From assembly GCA_934457415.1 (NCBI GenBank), contig CAKSHM010000004.1, positions 150,061-214,060 on the forward strand: 64,000 nt of DNA. Direction: 5' to 3'. This document shows positions 17,072 to 25,635 of the stretch, one piece after another (the stretch's first letter is position 1; each line of letters begins with the position of its first letter). The notes under the pieces are model-generated. The model did not search any database. It had not been told where the DNA came from and saw nothing but the letters and a program-made list of their open reading frames with translations. The stretch is from an uncultured Eubacteriales bacterium. Its GTDB lineage: Bacteria > Bacillota > Clostridia > Oscillospirales > Acutalibacteraceae. The translations under genes and the position numbers were made by a program.

Positions 17072-17339
17072 CAGGACTCGAACCTGCCGCGGTTTCGCTC
17101 GCCGCCTTTTAGATTGCGGCTTTGCGTGGGATTGTGCAAGGCGTCAGCCTTGCTGCAAATTTCTCACTTCGCCGAATAAAATTAAAGCGGCAGAAACTTT
17201 TAACCTACCGAAACAAAAAATTTTGTTATAAGACGAAGCCGATTAAACGCAGGAATACTGGCGTATTTCAAGTTTTGAGGCAATGTATTATGCAAAATTT
17301 TGTTTCGTAGGCGTGACAGGTTCGAGTACTGTCACACTA
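17064..17339. mobile_element. 276-bp inverted-repeat (MITE-like) element
   Basis: The ends are inverted repeats of 23 bp, 17064-17086 and 17317-17339, matching at 22 of 23 positions (outer bases TAGTGTGACAG). A TA at each edge suggests a TA target duplication, as used by IS630/Tc1-type transposases. There is no transposase gene. Inside are hairpins (GCAAGGC-GTCA-GCCTTGC, 17136-17153) and a second inverted repeat (CCGAAACAAAA near 17196 against TTTTGTTTCG near 17298). The terminal repeat, read on the minus strand, contains GCAGGTTCGAGTCCTG, a good copy of a tRNA T-arm. A second copy of its left 106 bp lies at 53650 and a fragment at 52142. Confidence 0.8.
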
Positions 17340-17359
17340 ATATAAAAGGATGTGAAGCA

Positions 17360-18289
17360 ATGCAAAAGGTGAGCTATAAACTGCATATTTTGGCACTTTG
17401 CGCCGTTTATGTTTTAAGCGGCGCTGTCATAACGCTTCCTAAGCCTGTTACCGAAGGCGGAAGTCTGCCGGCCCTTTTAACGGCTTTTTTATTTTCGCTT
17501 ATTTTTTTGCTTGCGGTTTATAAAATTGCTTCAAAGCTTGAAAATGTGAGCGGTAAAAGCAAGCTGCTAAAGCTTCTTTACATTATACTTGCAATCTCAT
17601 GCTTTTTGGATTCCGCAATGATATTTTCAGAGGTTGCGGATTTTGTTGACCTTATTATGCTTCCCGATCAAAAAAAATATATGACGGTTATTTTGCTTTT
17701 TGTCTGCGTTTTCTGGATATCGCTCAACAAAATTTCAGCCGTTATGAAATTTTCCGTTCCGATTTTCTTTTTTGCCGTTATAACGGTTTTACTGTTTTTC
17801 TTTTTATCCTTAAAACAGATGAAGTTTGAAAATATCGAGCTTAAAGAAAGCGTTTTTAAAAAGAGTGTTTTAAAGGAAGCTTTATATTATTTTTTTAAAA
17901 TATTTCTTCCGCTTATAAATCTTTGCGCATTTGTCTTTATGTTTAAAAAAGAGAAAAACAAGGTAAAATATTCTTTTGCGGGAGTTTTAACGGGCAGCGT
18001 GCTTATTTTTGTTTGCGTTTTTCAGATTATTTCAGTTTTCGGCGGCGCTCTTACGGCTGATATCGAATTTCCGTATTCTGCGGTTATAAGTACGGTCAAT
18101 ATCGGAAATATTTTTACCCGCATGGACGGCGCGGCATATTTTTTGTTTATCGGACTTTTTCTTGTAAGGACAGGTACGGATTTAAAGGTAATTTCCGATA
18201 TCGCAAAAAATCTCGGAATAAAATCAAAAATGCTGACCTCCGTTATTTCTTCTCTTGTAATTACCGCTGCTGCTGTTGCAATTTTTTGA
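17360..18289 (+). CDS. Spore germination permease, GerB-type
   Basis: The B subunit of the germinant receptor, of the amino acid permease-like GerAB family. It has about nine or ten membrane helices and opens with YKLHILALCAVYVLSGAVIT. The start is the ATG at 17360, preceded by AAAAGGATGTG; the frame is open further upstream through the inverted-repeat element, but those codons are not part of the gene. The length of 309 is shorter than the usual 360 or so, with short loops between helices. It completes an A-C-B receptor operon together with the GerA- and GerC-type genes upstream. Confidence 0.85.
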   Translation: MQKVSYKLHILALCAVYVLSGAVITLPKPVTEGGSLPALLTAFLFSLIFLLAVYKIASKLENVSGKSKLLKLLYIILAISCFLDSAMIFSEVADFVDLIMLPDQKKYMTVILLFVCVFWISLNKISAVMKFSVPIFFFAVITVLLFFFLSLKQMKFENIELKESVFKKSVLKEALYYFFKIFLPLINLCAFVFMFKKEKNKVKYSFAGVLTGSVLIFVCVFQIISVFGGALTADIEFPYSAVISTVNIGNIFTRMDGAAYFLFIGLFLVRTGTDLKVISDIAKNLGIKSKMLTSVISSLVITAAAVAIF

Positions 18290-18304
18290 TTTTGATTGTA
18301 TAAT
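18276..18304 (+). promoter_or_regulatory. Likely promoter of malQ
   Basis: TTGCAA at 18276-18281 and TATAAT at 18299-18304 with a 17-bp spacer. It overlaps the end of the gerB gene. Confidence 0.7.
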
Positions 18305-18336
18305 AAAACACATATTTATTAAAAAAGGGTGTTTTT

Positions 18337-19821
18337 ATGCGCGGCAGCGGAATTTTAATGCCGATTTTCTCGCTTTCCTCTCCTTACGGAATAGGAACTT
18401 TCGGTAAAAAGGCTTTTGAGTTTATTGATTTTTTAAAAAGGGGCGGTCAGAGCTATTGGCAAATTCTCCCTCTTTGTCCTATTGATTACAGCGGCTCTCC
18501 GTATCAGTCGGTTTCCTGCTTTGCGGGAAATCCGCTTTTTATTGATCTTGATTTGCTCGTCTCCGACGGACTTTTAACACAGTCCGATATTTCGGAATTT
18601 TCATATAATAATGCTTTTGCCGATTATAATTCAATTAAAAAGAGCAGAGAGGTACTGTTTTCAAGAGCGTTTAAAAAATTCAATACAGAAAGCGCGGATT
18701 TCAAGAACTTTAAGAATAATTCCTTATGGCTCAGGGTTTATTCCGCATTTTCAGCCATAAAGGACAGTTTTGATGGCTTGCCGTTTACTTCATGGGACGA
18801 AAAATTCCGCAGGTTCAGCGAGGACGCTTTGATACTTGCCGAAACCGAGTTTAAGGAAAGAACGGAATATTATAATTTCATTCAGTTTGAATTCTTTAAG
18901 CAGTGGAACAGCCTGAAATCCTATGCAAATAAAAACGGCATAAAAATAATCGGTGATATTCCGATTTATGTTGCGCTGGACAGCGCCGATGTCTGGAGCG
19001 ACCCTACGCAGTTTGATCTTAATTCAGACTTTAATCCGAATTTTGTCGCAGGAGTTTCGCCCGACGCTTTTTCCGCAACAGGTCAGCGCTGGGGCAATCC
19101 TCTTTATAACTGGCAGAAAGCCGCAGGAGAAAAAGAGCCGTTCTCTTGGTGGAAAAAGCGCTTAAGCCATGCCTTTAAGCTTTATGATATCGTCAGAATA
19201 GATCATTTCAGGGCATTTGAATCCTATTATGCAATTCCTAACAGCTCACAAAGCGCACTTGAGGGAGGCTGGAGAAAGGGACCGGGAATTCAGTTTTTTG
19301 AAGAAATGAAAAAGACCTTCGGCGATGAGCTTCCGCTTATTGCCGAGGATTTAGGGCTTATAGGCGAGGATGTTATAAGGCTTTTAAAGGAATCGGGGCT
19401 TCCGGGAATGAAGGTAATGCAGTTCGGAATTGACGACGGCCCTAAAAGTACGCATCTTCCTCATAATTATGTAAAAAATTCCGTCGCATATCTCGGCACT
19501 CATGATAATGATACAATAATCGGCTGGCAGTCTAAGGCAAGCGAAGAAAAGAAAAAATTTGCTTATGATTATATCGGCTTCGGAAAAAGCGAAGGCTTTA
19601 ATATCTCAATGATAAGAGCGCTTTTCGCCTCGGTTTCGGATATCGCCGTTATCACCCTTGCGGACCTTATGGGATTGGATTCTTCGGGGCGTATAAACAC
19701 CCCAGGAACCGATAAAAACAACTGGCAGTGGAGAATTCAGGACGGCTGTGTAAACGATTGGCTTGCCGGTATTCTTTTAGATTTAACGGCTACCTATGCA
19801 AGAGAAAATACAAAAAAATAG
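18337..19821 (+). CDS. malQ: 4-alpha-glucanotransferase
   Basis: Amylomaltase of family GH77, which moves glucan chains between maltodextrins in the cytoplasm. Family motifs are SPYGIGTFG, SYWQILPLCP and SPYQSVSCFAGNP near the N-terminus. The catalytic nucleophile is in VRIDHFRAF, the acid in LIAEDLGLI, and the third carboxylate in YLGTHDNDT. The length of 494 is typical. The gene has its own promoter and no other starch genes beside it. It ends at a bidirectional terminator. Confidence 0.96.
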   Translation: MRGSGILMPIFSLSSPYGIGTFGKKAFEFIDFLKRGGQSYWQILPLCPIDYSGSPYQSVSCFAGNPLFIDLDLLVSDGLLTQSDISEFSYNNAFADYNSIKKSREVLFSRAFKKFNTESADFKNFKNNSLWLRVYSAFSAIKDSFDGLPFTSWDEKFRRFSEDALILAETEFKERTEYYNFIQFEFFKQWNSLKSYANKNGIKIIGDIPIYVALDSADVWSDPTQFDLNSDFNPNFVAGVSPDAFSATGQRWGNPLYNWQKAAGEKEPFSWWKKRLSHAFKLYDIVRIDHFRAFESYYAIPNSSQSALEGGWRKGPGIQFFEEMKKTFGDELPLIAEDLGLIGEDVIRLLKESGLPGMKVMQFGIDDGPKSTHLPHNYVKNSVAYLGTHDNDTIIGWQSKASEEKKKFAYDYIGFGKSEGFNISMIRALFASVSDIAVITLADLMGLDSSGRINTPGTDKNNWQWRIQDGCVNDWLAGILLDLTATYARENTKK

Positions 19822-19861
19822 AACACTCGCTGTAAAAGCTTTGGCTTTTACAGCGAGTGTT
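19822..19861. terminator. Bidirectional terminator after malQ
   Basis: AACACTCGCTGTAAAAGC pairs perfectly with GCTTTTACAGCGAGTGTT. The T run is weak, but the stem separates convergent genes. Confidence 0.75.
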
Positions 19862-19862
19862 A

Positions 19863-20156
19863 TTATACCTCATAGTCAAAGCAGAGCCTTGTCACGGTAA
19901 AGGGTCTTACAAAGGTATCGGCAGCCTTTACATGAAGCGGATTTTCAGAATATCCTTTAAGGGCGCTCTCATTTTCAAAGGTAGTATCGAGCATCATATC
20001 GGCATTTGAGGATTCAAGACCTGTGATATTCACCTTTATTGAAATAAGCCCGTCAATTTTTCCCATAAGCCCCTCTAATGCCGTTTTTGCGTTTTTTCTG
20101 ACGGTGTCTTTATCCTCTCCGTCTCTTATTTGCCATAAAATAATGTGTTTAACCAT
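19863..20156 (-). CDS. Dabb-family stress-response A/B-barrel protein
   Basis: A 97-residue single-domain protein with the Dabb (dimeric alpha-beta barrel) pattern: VKHIILWQI at the start, a GLISIKVNI strand, and ENPLHVKAADTFVRPFT near the end, where the family often has HP.H and a conserved YxVxDF-like tail. Members form small dimeric barrels; some are enzymes, many are of unknown role and are called stress-responsive. AAGGAG precedes the ATG. It is a single gene between malQ and the tRNA-Ser genes. Confidence 0.85.
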   Translation of the reverse strand: MVKHIILWQIRDGEDKDTVRKNAKTALEGLMGKIDGLISIKVNITGLESSNADMMLDTTFENESALKGYSENPLHVKAADTFVRPFTVTRLCFDYEV

Positions 20157-20294
20157 AGCTGCTTCTCCTTTAAAATATGTTATTTCATTTTAGCTTATCA
20201 ATATAACACGTTAATACCTTGTCAAATCTATCCTGCTTGACTTTTTTTATATATAGAAATACAGCAACATATCCTAAAGATATATTGCTGTATT

Positions 20295-20388
20295 TGGCGG
20301 AGTAGGAGAGACTCGAACTCTCGCGCCGGGGATTAGCCGACCTACGCCCTTAGCAGGGGCGCCTCGTCACCAACTTGAGTACTACTCC
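20295..20388 (-). tRNA. tRNA-Ser (GCU)
   Basis: A class II tRNA of 94 nt with a long variable arm. The acceptor stem is GGAGTAG/CTACTCC, the T-loop is TTCGAGT, the anticodon GCT is read from 20354-20352, and CCA is encoded (20297-20295). Confidence 0.93.
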
Positions 20389-20518
20389 GAATAAAGTGAT
20401 TTAACAAAAATAGATATTCAATTTTCCTGTTTTATTTTAGAGGTTCCTCGGCTGCCCTCTTGCAGTTACCGAAAGCTGTTTACCGCTTGGAGCGCGGAAC
20501 ATCTTAAAAAACAAATAA

Positions 20519-20607
20519 TGGCGGAGAGGATGGGATTCGAACCCATGTGGCATTGCTGCCAAACGGTTTTCAAGACCGCCTCGTTATGACCGCTTCGATA
20601 CCTCTCC
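20519..20607 (-). tRNA. tRNA-Ser (UGA)
   Basis: A class II tRNA of 89 nt. The acceptor stem is GGAGAGG/CCTCTCC, the T-arm has GGTTCGAATCC, the anticodon TGA is read from 20572-20570, and CCA is encoded. The 130 bp between the two tRNA genes shows no gene. Confidence 0.93.
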
Positions 20608-20670
20608 GTGCGACTGAATTATTTTAACACATTACAAAATAAAAGTCAATAACTATTTGAAGTTTAATAT

Positions 20671-20696
20671 CCGCCGCCGAAAAAAATCGGCGGCGG
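20671..20696. terminator. GC-rich hairpin after the decarboxylase operon
   Basis: CCGCCGCCGA pairs with TCGGCGGCGG around an A-rich loop. The T run on the minus strand is weak; a transcription end is inferred from its place just after oadA. Confidence 0.6.
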
Positions 20697-20705
20697 CAAA
20701 ACTTT

Positions 20706-22121
20706 TTATTTTGAGCAGTCCTCAACAACAAGCTCTCTGACGGCGTTTTCATCGCATTTCGGTTTATCGAGACCGTCGCGGTGCCTAATAAACTTCTCGG
20801 CTACCTGAGGGAATAGAGCATAGCTTAAAACATCCTCCTGAGATTTTCCGATGTGTTTATTTTTCATTTCAAGCGCATATTTTACAAGCTCCGGCTCAAG
20901 AAGATCGGCGGGTCGGCATTCGATAACCTTTTCATCGCCGATTGCTTTGTTTCTTACCTCTTCATTTACCTTTCCGGGGAGCTTTCCGTATTCCCCGCGC
21001 AAAAGTGCTTTTGATTCTTTAGGAATCATTTTATATCTTTCACCGGAGATAACATTTAAAACTGCCTGAGTTCCTACAATCTGCGAGGTAGGAGTAACAA
21101 GCGGAGGATATCCGAAATCCTCTCGAACCTTCGGAACTTCCGCAAGCACATCATAATACTTGTCTTCTTTTCCTGCCTGCTTAAGCTGAGAAAGCATATT
21201 TGAAAGCATTCCGCCCGGAACCTGATAAATAAGAGTCTTTGCGTCAACATTCAAAACCTTGGGGTCGAGAATACCCTCGGCTTTGAGCCTGTCTGCAACG
21301 GTGCGGAAATGAGCGGCGATATCGCTTAAAGCGGTAAGGTCAAGTCCTGTATCGCGCTCAGTACCCTTAAGAGTGGCAACAAGCGCCTCGGTGGAGGGCT
21401 GGCTTGTGCCGTTTGCAAGAGGCGAAAGCGCGGTATCAACAATATCAACGCCCGCTTGAGCCGCCATAAGATAGGTCATATCGCCGGTGCCGGTGGTGTT
21501 GTGCGTGTGAAGATGAATCGGAACCTTAACGGTTTCCTTGAGCTTTTTAACCAGTGAATAAGCATCATAGGGAAGCAGAAGTCCTGCCATGTCCTTAATG
21601 CAAATAACATCGGCACCCATGCTTTCAAGCTGACGGGCAAGGTTTACAAAATATTTCTCGTCATGAACGGGACTTACGGTATAGCTCATTGCGGCTTCGC
21701 ATATTCCGCCGTATTTCTTGCACGAATTTATAGCCTGTTCGAGGTTTCTCGGGTCGTTAAGCGCGTCGAAAATTCTTAAAACATCAATTCCGTTTTCAAT
21801 CGACTTTTCAACGAATTTATCAACTACGTCATCGGCATAATGCTTATACCCCAGAATATTCTGTCCGCGGAACAGCATCTGAAGCTTAGTATTAGGCATG
21901 TGCTTTTTAAGAGTGCGGAGCCTTTCCCACGGATCCTCGTTTAAAAATCTCATGCAGGCGTCAAATGTCGCGCCTCCCCAGCACTCAATTGACCAGTATC
22001 CGATTTTATCGAGCTTTTCGAGCGCAGGAAGCATGTCTTCAATGCGCATTCTTGTAGCCGCCTGAGACTGGTGTGCGTCACGCAGAATTGTATCGGTAAT
22101 ATATAAAGGCTTTTTAACCAT
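20706..22121 (-). CDS. oadA: Oxaloacetate decarboxylase alpha subunit (carboxyltransferase)
   Basis: The carboxyltransferase that moves CO2 from oxaloacetate to biotin. It starts with ITDTILRDAHQSQAATRM, then WSIECWGGATFDAC and RFLNEDPWERLR, the classic DRE-TIM motifs of OadA and pyruvate carboxylase. The reactive lysine is in CIKDMAGLL, and metal ligands are in LHTHNTTGTG. It has 471 residues and no biotin domain; a separate carrier gene supplies biotin. It is the last of four genes on this strand, 15 bp after oadB, which makes an Na+-pumping decarboxylase. The substrate is inferred from this subunit type. Confidence 0.94.
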   Translation of the reverse strand: MVKKPLYITDTILRDAHQSQAATRMRIEDMLPALEKLDKIGYWSIECWGGATFDACMRFLNEDPWERLRTLKKHMPNTKLQMLFRGQNILGYKHYADDVVDKFVEKSIENGIDVLRIFDALNDPRNLEQAINSCKKYGGICEAAMSYTVSPVHDEKYFVNLARQLESMGADVICIKDMAGLLLPYDAYSLVKKLKETVKVPIHLHTHNTTGTGDMTYLMAAQAGVDIVDTALSPLANGTSQPSTEALVATLKGTERDTGLDLTALSDIAAHFRTVADRLKAEGILDPKVLNVDAKTLIYQVPGGMLSNMLSQLKQAGKEDKYYDVLAEVPKVREDFGYPPLVTPTSQIVGTQAVLNVISGERYKMIPKESKALLRGEYGKLPGKVNEEVRNKAIGDEKVIECRPADLLEPELVKYALEMKNKHIGKSQEDVLSYALFPQVAEKFIRHRDGLDKPKCDENAVRELVVEDCSK

Positions 22122-22136
22122 TAAAAATTCCTCCTA

Positions 22137-23351
22137 TCAACCGAAAAGTGTTATAAGAACGCCGGCGGCGATTGCCGAGCCGATAACGCCTGCAACATTC
22201 GGTCCCATAGCGTGCATAAGCAGGAAGTTTGACGGATTTTCTTTCTGTCCGACAGTCTGCGAAACACGCGCCGCCATAGGAACGGCGGAAACGCCTGCCG
22301 AACCGATAAGCGGATTTATCTTGTTCTTTCTTGTAAACAGATTCATGAACTTTGCAAGAAGCACGCCGCCTGCGGTACCGAGACCGAAAGCAACAATTCC
22401 CATTGCAAGGATCTTAAGTGTCTTGACATTTAAGAATGCCTCTGCCGTAGCAGTAGCGCCTACCGAAATTCCGAGGAATATAGTTACGATATTCATAAGC
22501 TCGTTCTGAGCGGTTTTGCAGAGTCTCTCGCAAACGCCGGATTCCTTCCAGAGATTTCCGAGCATAAGACAGCCGACAAGCGGTGTCGCCGACGGAACAA
22601 GGAGTGCTACAAATATTGTTACCACGATCGGGAAAATTATTTTTTCGGTTTTGTTTACCTTTCTTAAAGGCTTCATAACGATTGCGCGTTCTTTTTTGGT
22701 GGTTAAAAGCTTCATAATGGGCGGCTGGATAACGGGAACAAGCGCCATATATGAATATGCGGCAACCGCGATCGGACCTAAAAGCGAGGGATAAAGCTTG
22801 GAGGTGGTATAAATAGCGGTCGGTCCGTCCGCACCGCCGATAATTCCTATTGAAGCCGCAGCCTCTGCGGGAAATGCGAGTGCAAGACAGCCCAGGAAGG
22901 TTACGAAAATTCCTATCTGAGCAGCGGCGCCCAAAAGAAGCGATTTCGGATTCGCGATAAGCGGCTCAAAATCTGTCATAGCGCCAATGCCTACGAATAT
23001 AAGGCAGGGATAAAGACAGGTTTTAACACCGATATAAAGAATATCAAGAAGTCCGCCGTTTGACATAATATGCCCATAGCTGTGGTAGAATTCGGAATTC
23101 GCGTCCATAAACTGGTTCCAAAGCTCGGTGTGGTACATAGCATCAGTTCCGGTGAAAGCCGTAAGATTTGTAAGCAGCATACCGAAAGCGATACCTACGA
23201 GCAAAAGCGGCTCAAACTGCTTCTTTATGCCGAGATAAAGAAGTAACAAAGAGACGAGAATCATTACAAGAGATCCCCAGTTCTCTTTCAAATTGCCGAA
23301 AAGCAGATAAAAGCCGGTGCTTTTGGCAAAATCCAAAAGATTTTCTAACAT
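22137..23351 (-). CDS. oadB: Na+-translocating decarboxylase beta subunit
   Basis: The membrane part that couples biotin decarboxylation to Na+ export. It has about ten to eleven membrane helices. The conserved GGADGPTAIYTTSKL segment contains the Asp that binds Na+ and proton in this family (OadB/GcdB/MmdB), and NPLIGSAGVSAVPMAARV and GPNVAGVIGSA lie near the end. The length of 404 is typical. It lies between the biotin carrier and the alpha subunit genes, so the pump and its carboxyltransferase are made together. Confidence 0.95.
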   Translation of the reverse strand: MLENLLDFAKSTGFYLLFGNLKENWGSLVMILVSLLLLYLGIKKQFEPLLLVGIAFGMLLTNLTAFTGTDAMYHTELWNQFMDANSEFYHSYGHIMSNGGLLDILYIGVKTCLYPCLIFVGIGAMTDFEPLIANPKSLLLGAAAQIGIFVTFLGCLALAFPAEAAASIGIIGGADGPTAIYTTSKLYPSLLGPIAVAAYSYMALVPVIQPPIMKLLTTKKERAIVMKPLRKVNKTEKIIFPIVVTIFVALLVPSATPLVGCLMLGNLWKESGVCERLCKTAQNELMNIVTIFLGISVGATATAEAFLNVKTLKILAMGIVAFGLGTAGGVLLAKFMNLFTRKNKINPLIGSAGVSAVPMAARVSQTVGQKENPSNFLLMHAMGPNVAGVIGSAIAAGVLITLFG

Positions 23352-23365
23352 ACCCGTTCCTCCGA

Positions 23366-23719
23366 TTATGCTATCTCGCAGAGAACAGCGCCTGTTTCAA
23401 CCGAAATTCCGCTTGCAACTACCGATTTAACTGTGCCGTCGCAGGGAGCAATGATTTCGTTTTCCATTTTCATAGCTTCAAGGATAAGAAGAACATCGCC
23501 TTTTTTAACTGCGTCTCCGACCTTGACATTCACAGAAAGAATATTTCCTGGCATCGGACTTGAAACGGTTTCACCCTCGCCTGAAGAAACGGGAGCCGCA
23601 GGAGCGGTTTCTGCCTTCGGAGCCGGAGCGGCTGCTGTTTTTGCGGACTCTGTCCCCGTGATGTCCTCAAGCTCGATTTCATAAGCTGTTCCGTTTACGG
23701 TTACTTTATACTTTTTCAT
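23366..23719 (-). CDS. Biotin carrier protein of the decarboxylase
   Basis: A 117-residue protein: a short N-terminal strand region (YKVTVNGTAYEIELEDI), an Ala/Pro-rich linker, and a biotinyl domain with the EAMKMEN motif, whose central Lys is biotinylated. It shuttles carboxybiotin between the alpha subunit and the beta membrane subunit. It sits between oadG-like and oadB genes with short gaps, as in glutaconyl-, methylmalonyl- and oxaloacetate-decarboxylase operons. Confidence 0.94.
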   Translation of the reverse strand: MKKYKVTVNGTAYEIELEDITGTESAKTAAAPAPKAETAPAAPVSSGEGETVSSPMPGNILSVNVKVGDAVKKGDVLLILEAMKMENEIIAPCDGTVKSVVASGISVETGAVLCEIA

Positions 23720-23744
23720 ATTTATTACCTCTTTTTTAATAATT

Positions 23745-24050
23745 TTAAAGCTTTTTAAACGATACGACGCGCAGGGCGGAAATATCCGTTCCCATATCCT
23801 CTGCGGCTGCGGCGCAAACTGCCGCTATAACCTTACCGCGTTCCTCATCAGACAAGGCGGTTTCGGTTTTCTTCGGCAAAGGAGCGGAGTTTTCGGACTT
23901 GCCGTTTCTGAAAAACAGACTTACAAGCTGACAAATCAAAATAATGAAAACAAGGCCTACAAACACTGTTCCGATTCCCATGCATACAACAAACCATGCC
24001 GGAATATCCGAAGCATTATTAACTGCCGCGGCGATAAAATTTCCTGCCAT
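23745..24050 (-). CDS. Decarboxylase gamma subunit, OadG-type
   Basis: A small membrane protein (101 residues) with one helix (PAWFVVCMGIGTVFVGLVFI) and a cytoplasmic tail holding DEERGKVIAAVCAAAAEDM, the family's conserved C-terminal helix. The gamma subunit assembles the decarboxylase complex. I chose the ATG at 24050 because GGGAGGTG lies just before it; an upstream start at 24089 has no such site. It is the first gene of the four-gene operon. Confidence 0.87.
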   Translation of the reverse strand: MAGNFIAAAVNNASDIPAWFVVCMGIGTVFVGLVFIILICQLVSLFFRNGKSENSAPLPKKTETALSDEERGKVIAAVCAAAAEDMGTDISALRVVSFKKL

Positions 24051-24127
24051 AAAAGCACCTCCCGAGTTCACTTTTTTAAAGTTTTTCATTTAAAAATTAA
24101 AAATGATCCAATTTTCTGTCATTATAT

Positions 24128-24155
24128 ATTATATCATATTATTTTGCAAATGCAA
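24128..24155 (-). promoter_or_regulatory. Likely promoter of the decarboxylase operon
   Basis: On the minus strand, TTGCAT (24155-24150) and TATAAT (24133-24128) with a 16-bp spacer. Confidence 0.65.
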
Positions 24156-24178
24156 CAATAAAACTTTCTTTATTTTGA

Positions 24179-24207
24179 TTGAAAAAGCTTTGAATAAATG
24201 TTATAAT
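24179..24207 (+). promoter_or_regulatory. Likely promoter of mnmE
   Basis: TTGAAA at 24179-24184 and TATAAT at 24202-24207 with a 17-bp spacer. Confidence 0.75.
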
Positions 24208-24248
24208 ATATTTTTAAATAATCAAATGTGTTTTATAGAGGTGCCAAA

Positions 24249-25613
24249 ATGTCCGAAAAAACAATATCTGCAATATGTACGCCTTTGGGAACGGGCGGGA
24301 TAGCTGTAATAAGAGTTTCGGGGAACGATGCCGTCCGAATTGCCGATAGGTGTTTTGTGTCGGCAGGCGGGAAAAAGCTGTCCGAGCTTAATGGCTATCA
24401 GGCGCTTTTCGGAAAGATCATCGAGGAAAACGGCGATATGATTGATGAAGCGGTGGCTCTTGTTTTTAAGGCACCTCATAGTTTTACGGGAGAGGATACC
24501 GTAGAGTTTTCCGTTCACGGAGGTACGGTTACCGCAAGAAGTACCTTGAGACGTGTGCTTGAATGCGGAGCGGTTATGGCAGACCACGGAGAATTTTCAA
24601 AACGGGCATTTTTAAACGGAAAGATAGACCTTGCTCAGGCGGAAAGTATAGCGGGAATGATTTCCGCTAAGTCCGACGAGGCTCTTAAAATGTCGCTGTC
24701 GGTAAAGCAGGGGAGCGTAAGCTCAAAAATTTCTGAAATTACCGAAAAGCTGCTTGAAACAGCTGCATGTTTCGCTGCCTATGCGGATTTTCCCGATGAG
24801 GATATCGAGCAATTAAGACCTGAAAATTTCAAGGCATTGCTTAATGATACTCAAAACAGCTTGAAACAGCTTATAAAAACCTTTGATAACGGCAGACTTG
24901 TAAATAACGGTATCGACTGCGCTATTGTCGGAAAGCCGAATGTCGGAAAGTCAACGCTTATGAATATGCTTTCGGGCTTCGACAGAAGTATTGTAACCGA
25001 TATCGCAGGCACAACACGCGATATTATTGAAAATACCGTAAATCTCGACGGTATTATTTTAAACCTTGCCGATACCGCCGGAATCAGGGAAACCGACAAT
25101 GAGGTAGAAAAGGCAGGGGTTGAAAGAGCAAAGAAAAGAAAGGAAAGCGCGCTTTTGGTGCTTGCGGTATTTGATTCTTCGTCTTTGCTTGAGGAGGGGG
25201 ATAAAAAGCTTTTGAGCGAGCTTAGCCCCGACAATACCGTAATAGTAATAAATAAATCCGATTTGGAAAAGAAAATATCCGAAAGTGATTTTAATGGTTT
25301 TACCGCCGTTTCCGTAAGCGCTAAGGATAAAAAAGGCTTAGCAGAGCTTAAAGAAGCGATAGAAAAAACCGTGAACTATAAAAAGATATCGCAGGGCGCG
25401 GCGGTTTTAATAACCGAAAGACAGCGCGATTGCGCAAAACGCGCGCTTGAATTTACAAACGAAGCGCTTTTAGACTTTGAGTCGGGAATAACGTTTGACG
25501 CGGTAGCTGTGACCTTAGACTCGGCAATCAACGCTCTGCTTGAGCTTACGGGCAAAAGGGTTACAACAGAGGTTGCGGACGAGGTATTTAAAAGATTTTG
25601 TATAGGAAAATGA
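24249..25613 (+). CDS. mnmE: tRNA modification GTPase MnmE
   Basis: MnmE works with MnmG to add a carboxymethylaminomethyl group to wobble uridine 34 of certain tRNAs. The N-terminal folate-binding domain starts TISAICTPLGTGGIAVIRVSG and has HGG and FSKRAFLNGKIDLAQAE. The inserted G domain has G1 GKPNVGKS at 228-235, the T-rich G2 region, DTAG and NKSD. The C-terminus ends CIGK, holding the conserved Cys. The length of 454 is normal. I start at the ATG at 24249 (GAGGTG upstream) rather than an in-frame ATG at 24228 without a ribosome site. Confidence 0.97.
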   Translation: MSEKTISAICTPLGTGGIAVIRVSGNDAVRIADRCFVSAGGKKLSELNGYQALFGKIIEENGDMIDEAVALVFKAPHSFTGEDTVEFSVHGGTVTARSTLRRVLECGAVMADHGEFSKRAFLNGKIDLAQAESIAGMISAKSDEALKMSLSVKQGSVSSKISEITEKLLETAACFAAYADFPDEDIEQLRPENFKALLNDTQNSLKQLIKTFDNGRLVNNGIDCAIVGKPNVGKSTLMNMLSGFDRSIVTDIAGTTRDIIENTVNLDGIILNLADTAGIRETDNEVEKAGVERAKKRKESALLVLAVFDSSSLLEEGDKKLLSELSPDNTVIVINKSDLEKKISESDFNGFTAVSVSAKDKKGLAELKEAIEKTVNYKKISQGAAVLITERQRDCAKRALEFTNEALLDFESGITFDAVAVTLDSAINALLELTGKRVTTEVADEVFKRFCIGK

Positions 25614-25635
25614 GGATAAAAGAGGTAATTTTTGA

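Noticed and set aside
17064..17086. A tRNA gene at the left end of the element
   Set aside because: Only a T-arm-like hairpin is present. There is no acceptor stem partner, D-arm or anticodon arm in the right places.
17122..17310. Open frame inside the inverted-repeat element
   Set aside because: It is Lys/Arg-rich translation of hairpins, has no ribosome site and matches no known transposase feature.
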